Below are positions 1 through 10,964 of a stretch of DNA of 64,000 nucleotides, piece after piece. The DNA is from Tetrapyrgos nigripes. Its lineage: Eukaryota > Basidiomycota > Agaricomycetes > Agaricales > Campanellaceae. A model generated the notes under the pieces. It saw nothing but the letters and a program-made list of their open reading frames with translations. It made no database searches and was not told the DNA's origin. The first letter of the stretch is position 1, and the number at the start of each line of letters is the position of its first letter. The position numbers and the translations under genes are program-made. The stretch covers positions 54,101 through 118,100 of the forward strand of contig JAACJM010000230.1 in assembly GCA_013368315.1 (NCBI GenBank), read 5' to 3'.

Positions 1-1590
1 TCTCCTTGGGAAGAAAAAGTGTCACTGACTCTAATAATGGAACTTGCAGGTCAATACCGATACCAGCCTTCTCCTCGATACTATCAGCCGTGGCTGCGTT
101 GTCGCTACCGCTGTTATGGTTATAGTCGCAGTCGCCGTCGCCGTCGACGTTGCCATTCCTCAACGAATAAAATCAACCATCTACATAATTTACGGACCCG
201 CCTTTCGCCCTTCTTTGTGTATTTTACTTCATGTCATGCCTGCTTTCGTACACCCGTACTCCAACTCGACCTCAACTTATTCGGTACTCTATACGAAAGC
301 GAACACGTACATCACTAGTCACCCACCCCTTTCCCATTTACCACACCGCTGACCTTCCGCGGTTCCGCCATTCACCACTCACTACCTTTGACCACCCTTT
401 ACACCAAGTTACTCTACCTACCTTCATGTTTAGAACTCAGACTGGGACTTTCGCCTCTGCCCATGGACTGACCATCTACTTCAATCTGTTTTGGGCTCAC
501 ATTCATCATTCATCTTCTACGTACTGTACTGCTGATCAATGATTACCGTTTCAGCTTCCTACTCAGCTCCACTTTCTCACCTTAACGCACCGCATAGATT
601 TTCCCGCCCTACTCATCTGCATGTCTTTACTGTTGCCATTACCTTTGCCATCACGCCGATCTTACCCGTTATCTTACCTTACGCGCACGCATATGCGAAT
701 CTCTCTCTGCCTCTATCCCGTCCTGGTGACAGATTCCGCGACTTCCGTCGGGCATATCTTATTTACCTTACATAGCTACATAGCCCGTAACCTTCTCCGA
801 TTTAGCCGTTTACCGTGTATACGTACTTCCAATCCAAGCTTGTATATTCCCAAATTTGCATACTTTCATCCTGCTTGTCATTTACTTGATAGTATTTCTT
901 ATGTAGCCGCAGATGCACAAGTTGGTGCTCGACGAAGGACTGAGTACTCTTTTGGCTGAGGCGTCGATGCTGCCAGCTACTTGCAATTGGTGTACACAGT
1001 GCTTACAATCGGTACTTACTCGGTACCGGTTTACCATTGGCCACACATCCCCGTACTACCCCGCGTCCTTCTGTTTTCCAAGTCTCTGCTACGATCTGCT
1101 GCGACTTGGAAGCCATCAAAGCGAGAAAACCGGAACCCCGACGTACCCCGAACACTTTCAATTCTGCCACTTTGGCTGATACGGTGATCACTTGGCCGTT
1201 GGGGTTCCACAATTTACATACAGTTGAACATCTCCACGTCATGAACAATGCATGCATATTTTGGGGAAAGGTTTTCCCCGTTTCCCTACCAAAATGCATC
1301 TCACAATGCATAAAACTGACAATGCATGATAGGGATTTGGCAGAACCAACCGTGTGCCAGTGCAACGAGAGAAGTCCAGTTGTATATAATAACCTCTAGG
1401 CGATATCTTTGAGCCTCTGAGGTGCAAGACGCAGAGGCTGAGGTCGAATAATTGGATGCACCTTGACTGGCCATTTGAAATACTTTGAAATCGCGCTTGA
1501 ATGATAAGTAATACAGCCTGAGGAGCATACGGGAATTTCGGCACTTACACCTTTCTTGGTTAACTCCATGCATCCTAATCGAAGTAATTG
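1..1590. other. Gene-free stretch
   Basis: Only short overlapping open frames on both strands are present, with no recognisable motif and no consistent splice pattern. Pyrimidine-rich runs and several near-palindromic ATGCAT words occur around 1245-1330, but I see no terminal repeats or RNA gene. It may hold the untranslated end of a gene lying outside the window. Confidence 0.4.
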
Positions 1591-1905
1591 ATGTTGAAAA
1601 CTCGTACAAGTGCCTGCCGCGCAGGAATTATGCTGGATCTGGAATCTGAAATCTCTGACTTGAATACTGGCCGTTCCAGACTCCAGTTATTGGATGAAGA
1701 GTCAAAACAATATCTTGCGAAAGCCATTACCATCAATGAACCCTGGAGCGTTTTGTGTACTCTAAGCACGAATATCGTCTTTGATTGGCAATGTAATGCC
1801 CATTTGGAATTATTGTGGCAAACAGACAGAAAGACCGTACTCATAACTCGAACCACTGATAATGAAGTCGGATATATTAATTTAACGAGTCTCGACAAAA
1901 AATGA
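1591..1905 (+). CDS. Unknown small ORF, possible gene fragment
   Basis: This is an uninterrupted frame of about 104 codons from the ATG at 1591. The first part (LESEISDLNTGRSRLQLLDEE) is predicted to be helical and resembles the coiled lead-in of basidiomycete F-box-like proteins, but no F-box follows. No splice partner was found upstream or downstream. It lies tail-to-tail with the P450 gene that ends at 2076 on the other strand. It could be a remnant or a chance frame; I assign no function. Confidence 0.2.
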   Translation: MLKTRTSACRAGIMLDLESEISDLNTGRSRLQLLDEESKQYLAKAITINEPWSVLCTLSTNIVFDWQCNAHLELLWQTDRKTVLITRTTDNEVGYINLTSLDKK

Positions 1906-2075
1906 AAGAAATGGCTCAGCTAGTAGGGTCTGTGAGTACCAAGGAGAAGAGAAAACACTTCTTTCGACGGCTTTGTATACGCGGGAAATTGACGATGAAA
2001 ACTAGACAAAGTATTCTAGGGGTCGGAATCTGGGGTATGAAGCACGGTACCGCTGTCTGGGTCTGGACGTTACGT

Positions 2076-4349
2076 TTACAACACAACAGGACGAGCATTA
2101 ACCTCCACCATAACTTCATCCCTCGCTTGCTGTATAAGTGCTTCCGCGTCCTGGAACCTAGGAATCGTATTGAACTTGAACGGTGGCGGTCTCCTGGCAG
2201 TGGCAATACAAAGAAAGAGTTGTCAGTTCCAATTACATGCATCTTTCGACAGATGCAACAAAAAATTAAAGAATCAAAGAACTGAAGAAATTCCATCAGA
2301 CTTACATGACGAACCCATTCATCACTTTGGAATTCGCATCCGGCTTCAAAAGGTTTCCATGCTCATCCTTGGAGGGCTCCAGTCGCATCGTCCAGAGGAG
2401 AGTCGCCATATTGATGAATAGAGAGTTGTTGGTAACGTGACGTCCGGCACAGATTCTGATTGACACGAAAGTTGGGTATGAATGCTCAGAGAGAAAGAGA
2501 TTTGCAGTTAGAAAGCCCACCTATGGCCGAAACCAAATGCAAAATGACCATGGGCTTCACTCCCAGGCTCTTTCAGATTACCGTGTTCATCGAGGTGTCT
2601 TTCAGGGCGGAAGTCGTCTGCGTCTGCGCCCCAGACATCGGGGTCGTGGTTGATTGACCTACAGGAAAAATTAGTACCTTGAGTGATCACAAGGCATCAA
2701 GATTACGCATACCAGATATTCGAAATATAGATAGTCCCTTTGGGTATGAAGTAACCCTCATAATAATCATCCTACATAAAAGGACTCATGAGATCTTCTT
2801 CATCCCGAAGGTACCCGTGAATGATTACTCACTTCGCTCAAGATATGAGGCAGTCCAGCTGGAGTCGAAGGCCTCCATCTCAATATCTATCGATGGCGCT
2901 CAATTGAAACGAACGGAGATCTCGCAACAAAAGGACGTACTTCCTTGACCATCGCCCGAATATATGGAAGCTGTTGAGCGTCCGAGAATGATGGAAGTCG
3001 AGAACGTCCACAACTTTGTCCAATTCTTCCTGAGCATGTTGCTGGACTTCTGGATGCAATATCATGGCGTAGATAAACCACATCATGGCACTTGCCGTCT
3101 TAAGGCACATAGAATCAGACGTCAAATCAGAGAGATAGATCAGGGGATACTGGACACTCACAGTTTCCTGTCCAGCACCGCTGTGAACGGAGGTACGGTA
3201 GTAAGAACTTACTATCAGAAGCGCTAGACATCGTGGCCACTCACTATAGAGTTCCGGCAAGCCATGCACACTCGCGATCTGATAGTCTATTCCGTGACTG
3301 ATTTTCTGATAAAGAGACACAGAAACTAGGGCGCTGTTCATGGCCGGTAGCCTAGTAAACGGGCCGGTGTCAGTTTGTCAGAAGAAGTCAGGTTAGTCGT
3401 ATGAAGTACTCACGACTTTATCTTTGATCGCAGTAAACATCACCTCAAACTTCAAAGTAAATTTTTTGAACTCTTGTTCTGCGTCTCGCTTCCATTTCGA
3501 TAACCATCGAGGCAGATTCTCGAGCATGGGAAGACTATCCACCAAGTAAGCACCCGGTACACCGACTCTGGCAATGCACTCGATGAAGGTGTTCATGAAG
3601 ACGACTGCAGGAGTGTCAAGCGAAAGAATTGGAGGAAGATCATAGACCATGGAAAGCATCACAGAGGATGTCGTTCTGAGGGGGGAAAATATGAATTTGG
3701 ACAGAAAGGCACCGGCAGAAGAACTGACCTTTCAAGCTGGGAAACCCATTTATCCGAATTTGCGAGTAAGCCATGAGCTAGAATGGTACTTTCTGCGGCT
3801 TGAGTAGCATGATATTTGCTCGAGTTCTTGTATCCCAGCGCGTAATCGGCAGCATGTCGCATCCTCCGCCATCTAACTCGGTGGCGGTTAGTTTTGACAG
3901 CGCAGGGCCAAGTATTGACACCCACTACATACCTGTCTCCGTGATGCATAAAACCAACATTCATGTCGCCAGTAGACTCCTCCGCCACAATGAGACGTGG
4001 CCGATCCGCACTCTTGGATGCTCGATGTTCGAGTATCTCAATCGCGACCTTTCTCGAACCGAGCACAACGATTGGCTGACCAGCGACGTTGACATAGATT
4101 ATAGGGCCTGTAGAGTGGTGAGGTTAGTGTTGCAGCCTGAACGGAGCCTGATGACGGACCATAGATATTCTTCCACTTTGCAAACGTCTCAAATGACTTC
4201 TTGGTATCAAGCTGAAAGAGATTGCCAAGAATAGGGATTCCACGGGGACCTGGAGGATAGCGGACCTTGTTCCTTTTGCTGAAGCCATACAGCGTCACCA
4301 AGAATACTGCTATAGACGCAAATAGCTGCCAAGGCATGTTGCTGGTCAA
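2076..4349 (-). CDS. Cytochrome P450 monooxygenase with one-base frame break
   Basis: This is a heme-thiolate monooxygenase, expected at the ER membrane. From the start at 4349 there is an N-terminal membrane segment (FASIAVFLVTLYGF), then the proline hinge YPPGPRGIPILGN, the C-helix WRRMR, an I-helix assembled across two introns (SGAGQETT), the K-helix ExxR (KEILRWRPS) split by an intron, the PERF-type segment DDFRPERH and the heme loop FGFGHRICAGR. About ten exons splice with GT-AG. The last exon, after an intron starting at 2305, gives RPPPFKFNTIPRF and ends at TAA 2076-2078, so the gene runs past an apparent stop at 2302. Total length is about 500 residues, normal for the family. Between LDKVV and GRSRLPSFSDAQQLPY the frame shifts at about 3008, where a CC on the plus strand should be CCC. 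The family looks like the multigene basidiomycete P450s of secondary or xenobiotic metabolism; the substrate is unknown. If the shift is real the product lacks the heme loop and is dead. Confidence 0.88.
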
Positions 4350-5659
4350 TGATGGATGGGAAGTGATAGAGAAGGATGGCTCTCACGAGCACTTGAAGCA
4401 GCAGTACATTTTAAAGGGATTAGGACCGAACTGTCAGGTCAAAATGGCGATCTTGACAATGCCCTGAGAAGGCCAACGGACCGCCGATATTGAGCCGCTG
4501 AACATTAGGTCTAAGACTTTTAGTTTTGAGTAACGGGATCACACCCAACGTATCATGCGATGTCTATTTTTCCCCGGGACATCATACGGATGGTAGGAAG
4601 TCAATAGGAAGTACTGAGATGTAGATATGATTGATATTAGGGTGAAGAAGCTTCACTTAATTTTGGTCCCGCGTCCGGCGTCGAGATCAGCTATCCCAGG
4701 GTCCAATCAGGTGATTGACCACTGGTCCCATATACTATTCGTGACCTAGAAGTGGAAGAAAAAATGTCGATGAATTAAAACTTTCGCAAATCAGGGATGT
4801 GGATACAAGCTGTGGAGGGCTGACGAGGGACGTTTTGTGACAGCGTATTGGCGGGGAAGCGGAAGATGTCACAGGTCTTTCACAAAAGCAGGCGCCGAGC
4901 GGAGTTTGAAGCAACTTTTCTATCACTTCCACCTCGTTTGCTGCGTAAAAAGGCACAATACTCAAATTTTGGCCCGGGAAAAGGCTGGATACGAATAAAA
5001 TCAGCCGTAGGGACCACCATATTGAGTTTCACAAAAAATTTTGACGGGATAGCTTATGCGAAAGCCTTTCACTTCTGTCACGCTCGCGGAAATGCACTTG
5101 GTCGTCGTTTTCAGCCCATGGCAAACGTCTCAGTGCAAACCTGGTAAATTTGGTTACATAGGAATGTAGGTAATATGTGAAAGTATCTATTATTCAATTT
5201 TTATGAAGGGAGATGGGGGAGGAATAAAGATATGGACAGATTTCTTCGGAATCTTCCACTTCTAGGGCCTGGCACTGTGTCACTTCTAGGTCACGAATAG
5301 TATCCATGTCCAACAAAGCGTTGACAGACACTAGCTGTAGTGTGCATATTACCAGAACTGAAGCTTGAAGTTTGCTACAATGAAATAATCAAGATACCCG
5401 AGCCTATTTACAACCTATGTACATACTAGTACTTATGATGAGGAGAATTATACTGTTACAAGCTTATTGAATGATACAAGGAGTTAAGGAATGTGAGTAG
5501 CTAGTATGATAGTCCGTCTGCTACCAGGTGAGTAGTATGTATTGTAAAGGTCATTCGAGTCGTAAAATACTAAGCGTTGAAAGTTTTGAATGCATTACTG
5601 TCCTTTCGACCGGGACCGTCATGAAGTTTCGGGTTTGCGTAGTCATCATCGCCTTGGCT
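4350..5659. other. Gene-free stretch, contains P450 promoter side
   Basis: This stretch lies upstream of the P450 start and downstream of the next minus-strand gene. Only short frames with no motif are present. The sequence is AT-rich between 5150 and 5520. I see no repeat ends or RNA gene. Confidence 0.4.
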
Positions 5660-6301
5660 CTAAATGTCCTCCTTCGCGACCAAAGCATTCTCTTTCATCT
5701 TGTGCATAACCATCAGGTTATCCTTCTCGCACTCTGCCCACAGCTCTGCTGCCCTCTGATATGCCTTGAATATCCTATCCTGTCTCTCCTTATTCTTCCT
5801 GTCCTTCTCTTTAGGTTCCGAAGGCTCTCGCTTGTGAACTACAATCCTCAAGCTACGAAAAGGCACAGCTGCAAGCTGCTTGAAACCCAACCGCCCCTTG
5901 GCCTTAACATTAGCAAGAAACCTTTTGTCCAAGGTAGGAAGTGGAGGTAGGTCGGTCTCAGGAGAGTTTGAGAAAAAGAGAGGACGTCTCGAGGAGCTAG
6001 AGTCATCGGTGCTCGCCCTGGGAGCACGAAACGCTGAAGGAGCTGGTGATGCAGATCGGGAATGGTGAAAGTGAGAAGCGACAGTCGAACGATCAAAGAG
6101 GGAAGCGTCGTCAACGGAACGAGGTGGAAGAGGACGAAGGATAGCGAATGAAGAAGGGGAGGGAGTGTCTGCGGTGTTCGGTCTTCTGGGAGTTTTGACT
6201 CGAGGACGAGGAGTGGCGAGGGAAATCCCGGAGGTAGGGACGAGCCTGGGGTTGGAGAATGCAGGTGCTAGCTCAGATGTAGAACGATGTGTGGCAATCA
6301 T
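5660..6301 (-). CDS. Unknown protein, disordered N-terminus and charged helical C-terminus
   Basis: The frame ends at TAG 5660-5662. The first in-frame ATG is at 6301, giving about 213 residues. The frame stays open upstream to about 6409 without an ATG and a plausible acceptor (TTTCAG) lies near 6384, so a 5-prime exon may be missing. The N-terminal two thirds are rich in Ser, Pro and Arg and probably disordered. The last 70 residues are charged and helical (KEKDRKNKERQDRIFKAYQR, then AAELWAECEKDN). I recognise no named domain. The strong reading-frame length and coding-like composition argue for a real gene of unknown role. Confidence 0.5.
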   Translation of the reverse strand: MIATHRSTSELAPAFSNPRLVPTSGISLATPRPRVKTPRRPNTADTPSPSSFAILRPLPPRSVDDASLFDRSTVASHFHHSRSASPAPSAFRAPRASTDDSSSSRRPLFFSNSPETDLPPLPTLDKRFLANVKAKGRLGFKQLAAVPFRSLRIVVHKREPSEPKEKDRKNKERQDRIFKAYQRAAELWAECEKDNLMVMHKMKENALVAKEDI

Positions 6302-6718
6302 TCTGGAATTAGGGTGTGATGTGGACGTAGTTGCTTTCAAAGCAAGGCTGCTAGCGCTGGGTGGTGGGTCGTGAAAGAATCTGCTGAAATGAGCGTGAAA
6401 GGTGTGATATTAGGTGTTGTGAAAAAAGAAAAGCAAGGAAATTTGCAGTCATCGTGAGCATCGCTTGGTTCTTATACTTCGCTTGCGAGATGAAACATTG
6501 GTAGCGAACAGCAATGCGGACCTAGCGAACAGAAATGTATGATCGGGTACCGTGCTTGTGCGCGGTTGAAAAACTCCGCCTCGATCAGTGACAGAGGTGT
6601 TTCAATTTTGCCTGTCTATCCCAAGTGACGATGAAACGTTGCAGCTCGACGACAAATTATCAGTTTGTGAAAACAAGCACTCATAAGACGTTGAGAGAGG
6701 CCGCCGAAAGTCTGAACT

Positions 6719-6816
6719 AGGAACATTGCGCAAGGCCCAAAAGTTAGGAACGACACGTTAAGAGACGCAAAAAAGTCTGCAACAGGAATATTGCGCGAGG
6801 CCCAAAAGTTAGGAAC
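6719..6816. repeat. Imperfect 33-base direct repeat
   Basis: A word of about 33 bases occurs at 6719-6751 and again at 6784-6816 with two or three mismatches. Both copies share the core AGGCCCAAAAGTTAGGAAC. It lies between the unknown gene ending at 5660 and the 3-prime end of NOP56. Confidence 0.7.
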
Positions 6817-6889
6817 AAATATAAGATACAGATAACACGCAAAGATAGATGAAGGAGAGCGAAGGAGTAAGGGAGAGAATCATATCTGA

Positions 6890-8739
6890 TTACTCTTTAC
6901 TCTTCTTTTTCTCTTTTTTCTCCTTCTTCTCCTTCTTCTTCTTTTTGCCCTCCTGAAAAATGGAGTCAGTGCACTGAAACGATTTGGAAGAGAAATGAGT
7001 ACTCACATCCCCGTCCGCGGCCTCTGCAGCTTCAGCCTTCGCCTTCGCCTTCTTCTCCTTCTTCAATGCCTTTTTCTCCTCCTTCGACAGCTTCACCTTC
7101 TTCGGACTAGGCTCCTCTTCCTCTTCTCCATCCACATCCATAGCATCACTCTTCCTCTTCTTCTTCTTATCCTTCTTCTCCTTCTTCGGCGAAGGCTCCA
7201 GCGTCGTGAAAGCAGGCTCTGCGTCACCATCGGCCATATCCACATCCTCGTCTTCGTCGTCACCATCATCGTCCATACCCAATTCTTCCAGCACTTTGCG
7301 GATAGCCTCGGCGTTCTTGGACGGTGGGGCACCAGTCTCGAAGAAATTGAGGCGTTCCTCGACTTGTGCTCGGAGAGCTTCACCAAATTTGGGGGTAGGG
7401 GTTTCTGGCAGCAGTTATATGCAATTAGGGCAGACGAGAAAAAGCGTAAAAAGAGAAGCATACCGGAAAAAACAGTCTATCCGTGAGGCAATTGAACATT
7501 TGTTAGCGAGGAAACGAGAGATACGGCCTTTGTACTTGGGTCCAGCACGGCCAATGAAGGATGAGTGGTACAGCAGACCATACTGAGAGATAGATACGGT
7601 CAGTGCATTAAAGGGACCTAGAGAGAAATGGTGCTAACCTTTGGCGTATTACCCTTTGTCTTCAATGCCCTGAATAAGGCCTTCTCGGCACCCAGAATCT
7701 GCACCGTACTGGCAGGGTACTTGCTGAGATTCGTCAAGCTACCAGCGTGACTGATGAGCCGCGCGCCAATTCGCTCTCCGAGCAAGGCAGTGAGACTGGG
7801 TGCAACCTGGTTCATCTTTTCCGTCAGATACGACACCAGCGACTTGCGATATTCCGCTAACGATACCACCCGCGAAGCGAATGAGTTGATGTTGAGCATG
7901 TCGATTTCTGATAGCGATGAGCCCATGGACCCTCGTGCTGCGTCGAGAATGTTTTGGGCGGTAGTCGCGTTGTCGTCGAGAATAGCTTCCAGTTCTGGTA
8001 GCTTCTCCTCGTCAAGGGCGTCCTTGTCGCCAATGAACTGCGCACAACGAGCATATTGATAGTTGTCGGGGACGAGCTTGACAAGCTCTGGGAAGTGATA
8101 GCCGTACCATTCGCGTATACGCATGGAAAAGAGATTGACGTCCTTGTCGAGTTGGTCGAGGAGAGCAATGGCTTGGATGATCATATTGTCGACACGGTTG
8201 ACGTTAAACTTTAGTTTGGCACGGGAGTAGGAGTGTCCTAGACCGAGCTGGGCCTTGGTGAGGTCGTCGTCTTGAAGACCCTTGAGAAGTTTTCCGGCGT
8301 GTAGACGGATGCCTCGGATGATATTTTGTGCTTTTTCCGAGGCCTCACATTGGACACCGGTAGCATCCTTGATGTTTCCACCAAGCGTGCTGTCGGAAAC
8401 AGCGAGACAAATGTTCGACTTTTTGGAGGGTTTGGAAAGGTTGAGTTCGATGAGGGATTGTAGGTGTTCATTGACAAGTCCTGTCCAGTAAAATTTAGAA
8501 AAACAAATAAAAATATAAGATAGCTACACACCTTCCGAGATGTCATTTGCATTTTCCAGAGCATGAGCAGCAGACTTGAAGGGCGAAAAGCTCATTAATG
8601 TGACCATTTTCCCGAACTTGGACAAGTCCTTTATTGAGTCCTGGGCTGCCTGGGTATGGGCCCCAATGTCCTCGGTGAGCTTGACCTCAAAGATGGCATA
8701 GCCTGAAGAGGATTCGAGGAGGGCATGGGTTATCGACAT
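6890..8739 (-). CDS. NOP56: NOP56, box C/D snoRNP core protein
   Basis: NOP56 is one of the two Nop-domain proteins of box C/D snoRNPs, which guide 2-prime-O-methylation of rRNA in the nucleolus. The start at 8739 gives [19 protein letters not shown], typical of the family. The central coiled coil and Nop domain are clear: [56 protein letters not shown] and the signature [20 protein letters not shown] followed by [16 protein letters not shown]. The C-terminus is a run of acidic and lysine-rich blocks (KKE/KKD tail) ending at TAA 6890-6892, as in yeast and human orthologues. Five exons splice with GT-AG introns near 8530-8480, 7638-7585, 7462-7404 and 7009-6957. The frame is intact. Similar Nop58 lacks the same N-terminal sequence, so NOP56 is the better call. 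Confidence 0.95.
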
Positions 8740-10964
8740 CGTAGACGGCCTGCTCGTCGACACGGGCGACGTTGGGGACAAAAAAATTTCCTTTTTTCCC
8801 ACGCACAATCCTCCTTGATTAGTAATATTCTAGACGCAGCCACAAGCGCGTCCTTGTTTTGACTCTTTCCTTAGGCTTTAATATTGACTGTCAATGACAT
8901 GAATCCTGTTCTTCTCGTTCTTGGTGTATTCGAGTTGACTTGCTAGCGGCAGGCATTCCTAGTCATTGTCAAAAATAATTGCCAAGCTGCAAACTGAGTC
9001 TCCAAAGTATACAGGTGTTATATATGGCGCTGACAGCTTCGAGTCATGACTCCAACATGACTCAAACCACGACTCCGGTTGCGCAGCTAGTACCAAGATT
9101 GGCAGCCAACCCTCTTTCACAATCATCTTATATATGGCTTGTAGCTGACAGTAATGCTTCGCCGATTTGGGTGAGCTATCCATATATTGTAATGTGAGTA
9201 CTTGCTGATCTTCGTCTTCGTTTTCGGCAAGTTTGGTTGCGGTGGCGGTTTATCTCCGTTGTGGAGAACCTCTACATGTTTTCCGAGAAGCTCGCCGCTA
9301 AGAAGTCTTGAGCCTAATGTCCATCCCATGACCACTGGTTGACCACCACGCCAACCTTATCTTCTCAACCTACTTCAAGCGATCATTTCCTAAATTGTCA
9401 AATTCCACCCTGTTCCTCCAGCCTTTTGCTGAACGGCTCTCAAGAAGATGTTCGATCATGTTTTGCTAGTCCGTCAAGCGTTCTTATGTTAGAGGCCTTT
9501 GACTTCGATCTCCTGGAGAAGCCGTATGTGTGTCACAAATCTGTCCTGAATCTCCCCAAGTTCATTCTTGTTCTCTCTAGAAACGCCTCGGATGGTCGCC
9601 TGTATGCTTTGGGTCAAAGAGGGTTAAAGTTGTCCCATCATCTGGTTCACGTCTGGCCTTCAAGTGGCATCTACTTGGTCCGAGTCGGCGTTGGTAGTAG
9701 TTCGCGGTGAATGAAAAATTGAGCTATGAGCTCAGAGTCCTTCTGATGGTCTGTGTGTATCTTTATTGCGACACTCCTCGTTCCAGACCTTATACTCCAG
9801 CAGAGTCCGTCTTCCTGGTCAACTACTGCCACAAACGTGAAAGATTATCGAAGTGGACGCTAACAATGACCATATCCCCTTTCACTCTCATCAGATGATG
9901 GACTGGGCGTACATAGAAGAATGTCGAAGAAAGATGCCTACACGATTGCCGGTTTTCCGCCTCTTGGAGGCAGAGCTGACTTTGGTTCCAGATACACTTG
10001 CTCATCCGAAGATTCCAAGTGACTCCCAAACGTTTCATGCTCCATCGCGACGTCCCTTCAATGTACTTCGTATTCGTACCAACTTCGCCAACGGCCAGTG
10101 GCCCGTGTCAGCCGTGAACAGTCTTGATTTCCCATTCAATCCACGTCATCAACACGCCTTTTTTTCTTGCTTCTCGTCACTTGAATACAGAGCTCGCAAC
10201 CCCTTCTGACAGACACCCCCAACACGAGGAGATAGGACGTTATACACGTAGCCCCATTGTGGGGTAAATATTGAACTACATATGAAATACCCCGGCCGAC
10301 CCGAAAAACCAAGCGAGATGAATGGGAAGGGAAATGCGATGCAGCGATGGGATAGGGCCTTGTGGATCCATGAGTGAGATTGTACAGGACTTTCTACAGT
10401 CTACTCACTCCTCCCAAGACCCTCAAATTGACAACGCGCGCCTTTTCCCAAAATCTAGCCTAAATGTTAACCATGTTCTGCATCTGGCCGGCCCCAAATT
10501 AGCGCTCGCAGTATCGGAACGAGTAGGTTGGTGGATACCATTCACCCACTATTTCACGAGATCAGAGAGGGAAATCTATTCCGGTCTGAGCAGCCTCCAG
10601 CCCTTCCAGAATTCAGCTTCGGATAGGTCTTTCCCCATCACGTGAAGGATTACCCTGGGATTATGCAGTTTTATCTGCCTCGTGTCGGGAACGCTCCTTC
10701 TCGCCCTCCTTCTTGCACTTAAACTGCGAGGTTGACCTCGGAGAGGCCTCGACGGTCCCACTATCCGGCTACGACACCTCAAGCCGCAGGTCAAGACGAC
10801 GTTCAATCCTTGGCCTCCATCTGAACGAGTGGGATCAACAGCCCCGCTGAATGCCTATAACGCACCTGTATCTCCCACACACTTTGCTTTTCCACATTTG
10901 CTCTGGCTTTCATATTCTTCGTTTTTTGCTTTCTGTTTTATTGTTTTCTACGACTTTCTACGAC
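8740..10964. other. Long gene-free stretch
   Basis: This 2.2 kb interval contains several frames of 60 to 123 codons, the longest at 9339-9710 on the plus strand. None has recognisable motifs or splice partners that extend it into a protein. The right end from about 10840 must contain the promoter and 5-prime leader of the DUF6699-like gene. Confidence 0.4.

Noticed and set aside
6995..7486. Long plus-strand frame rich in Leu across the NOP56 tail
   Set aside because: It is the reverse shadow of the Lys/Glu-rich C-terminus of NOP56.
2076..8739. Secondary-metabolite cluster around the P450
   Set aside because: Neighbours are a housekeeping snoRNP gene and unknown proteins; no synthase or terpene cyclase is present.
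9339..9710. Plus-strand frame of 123 codons
   Set aside because: No motif, no splice partners and composition not clearly coding.
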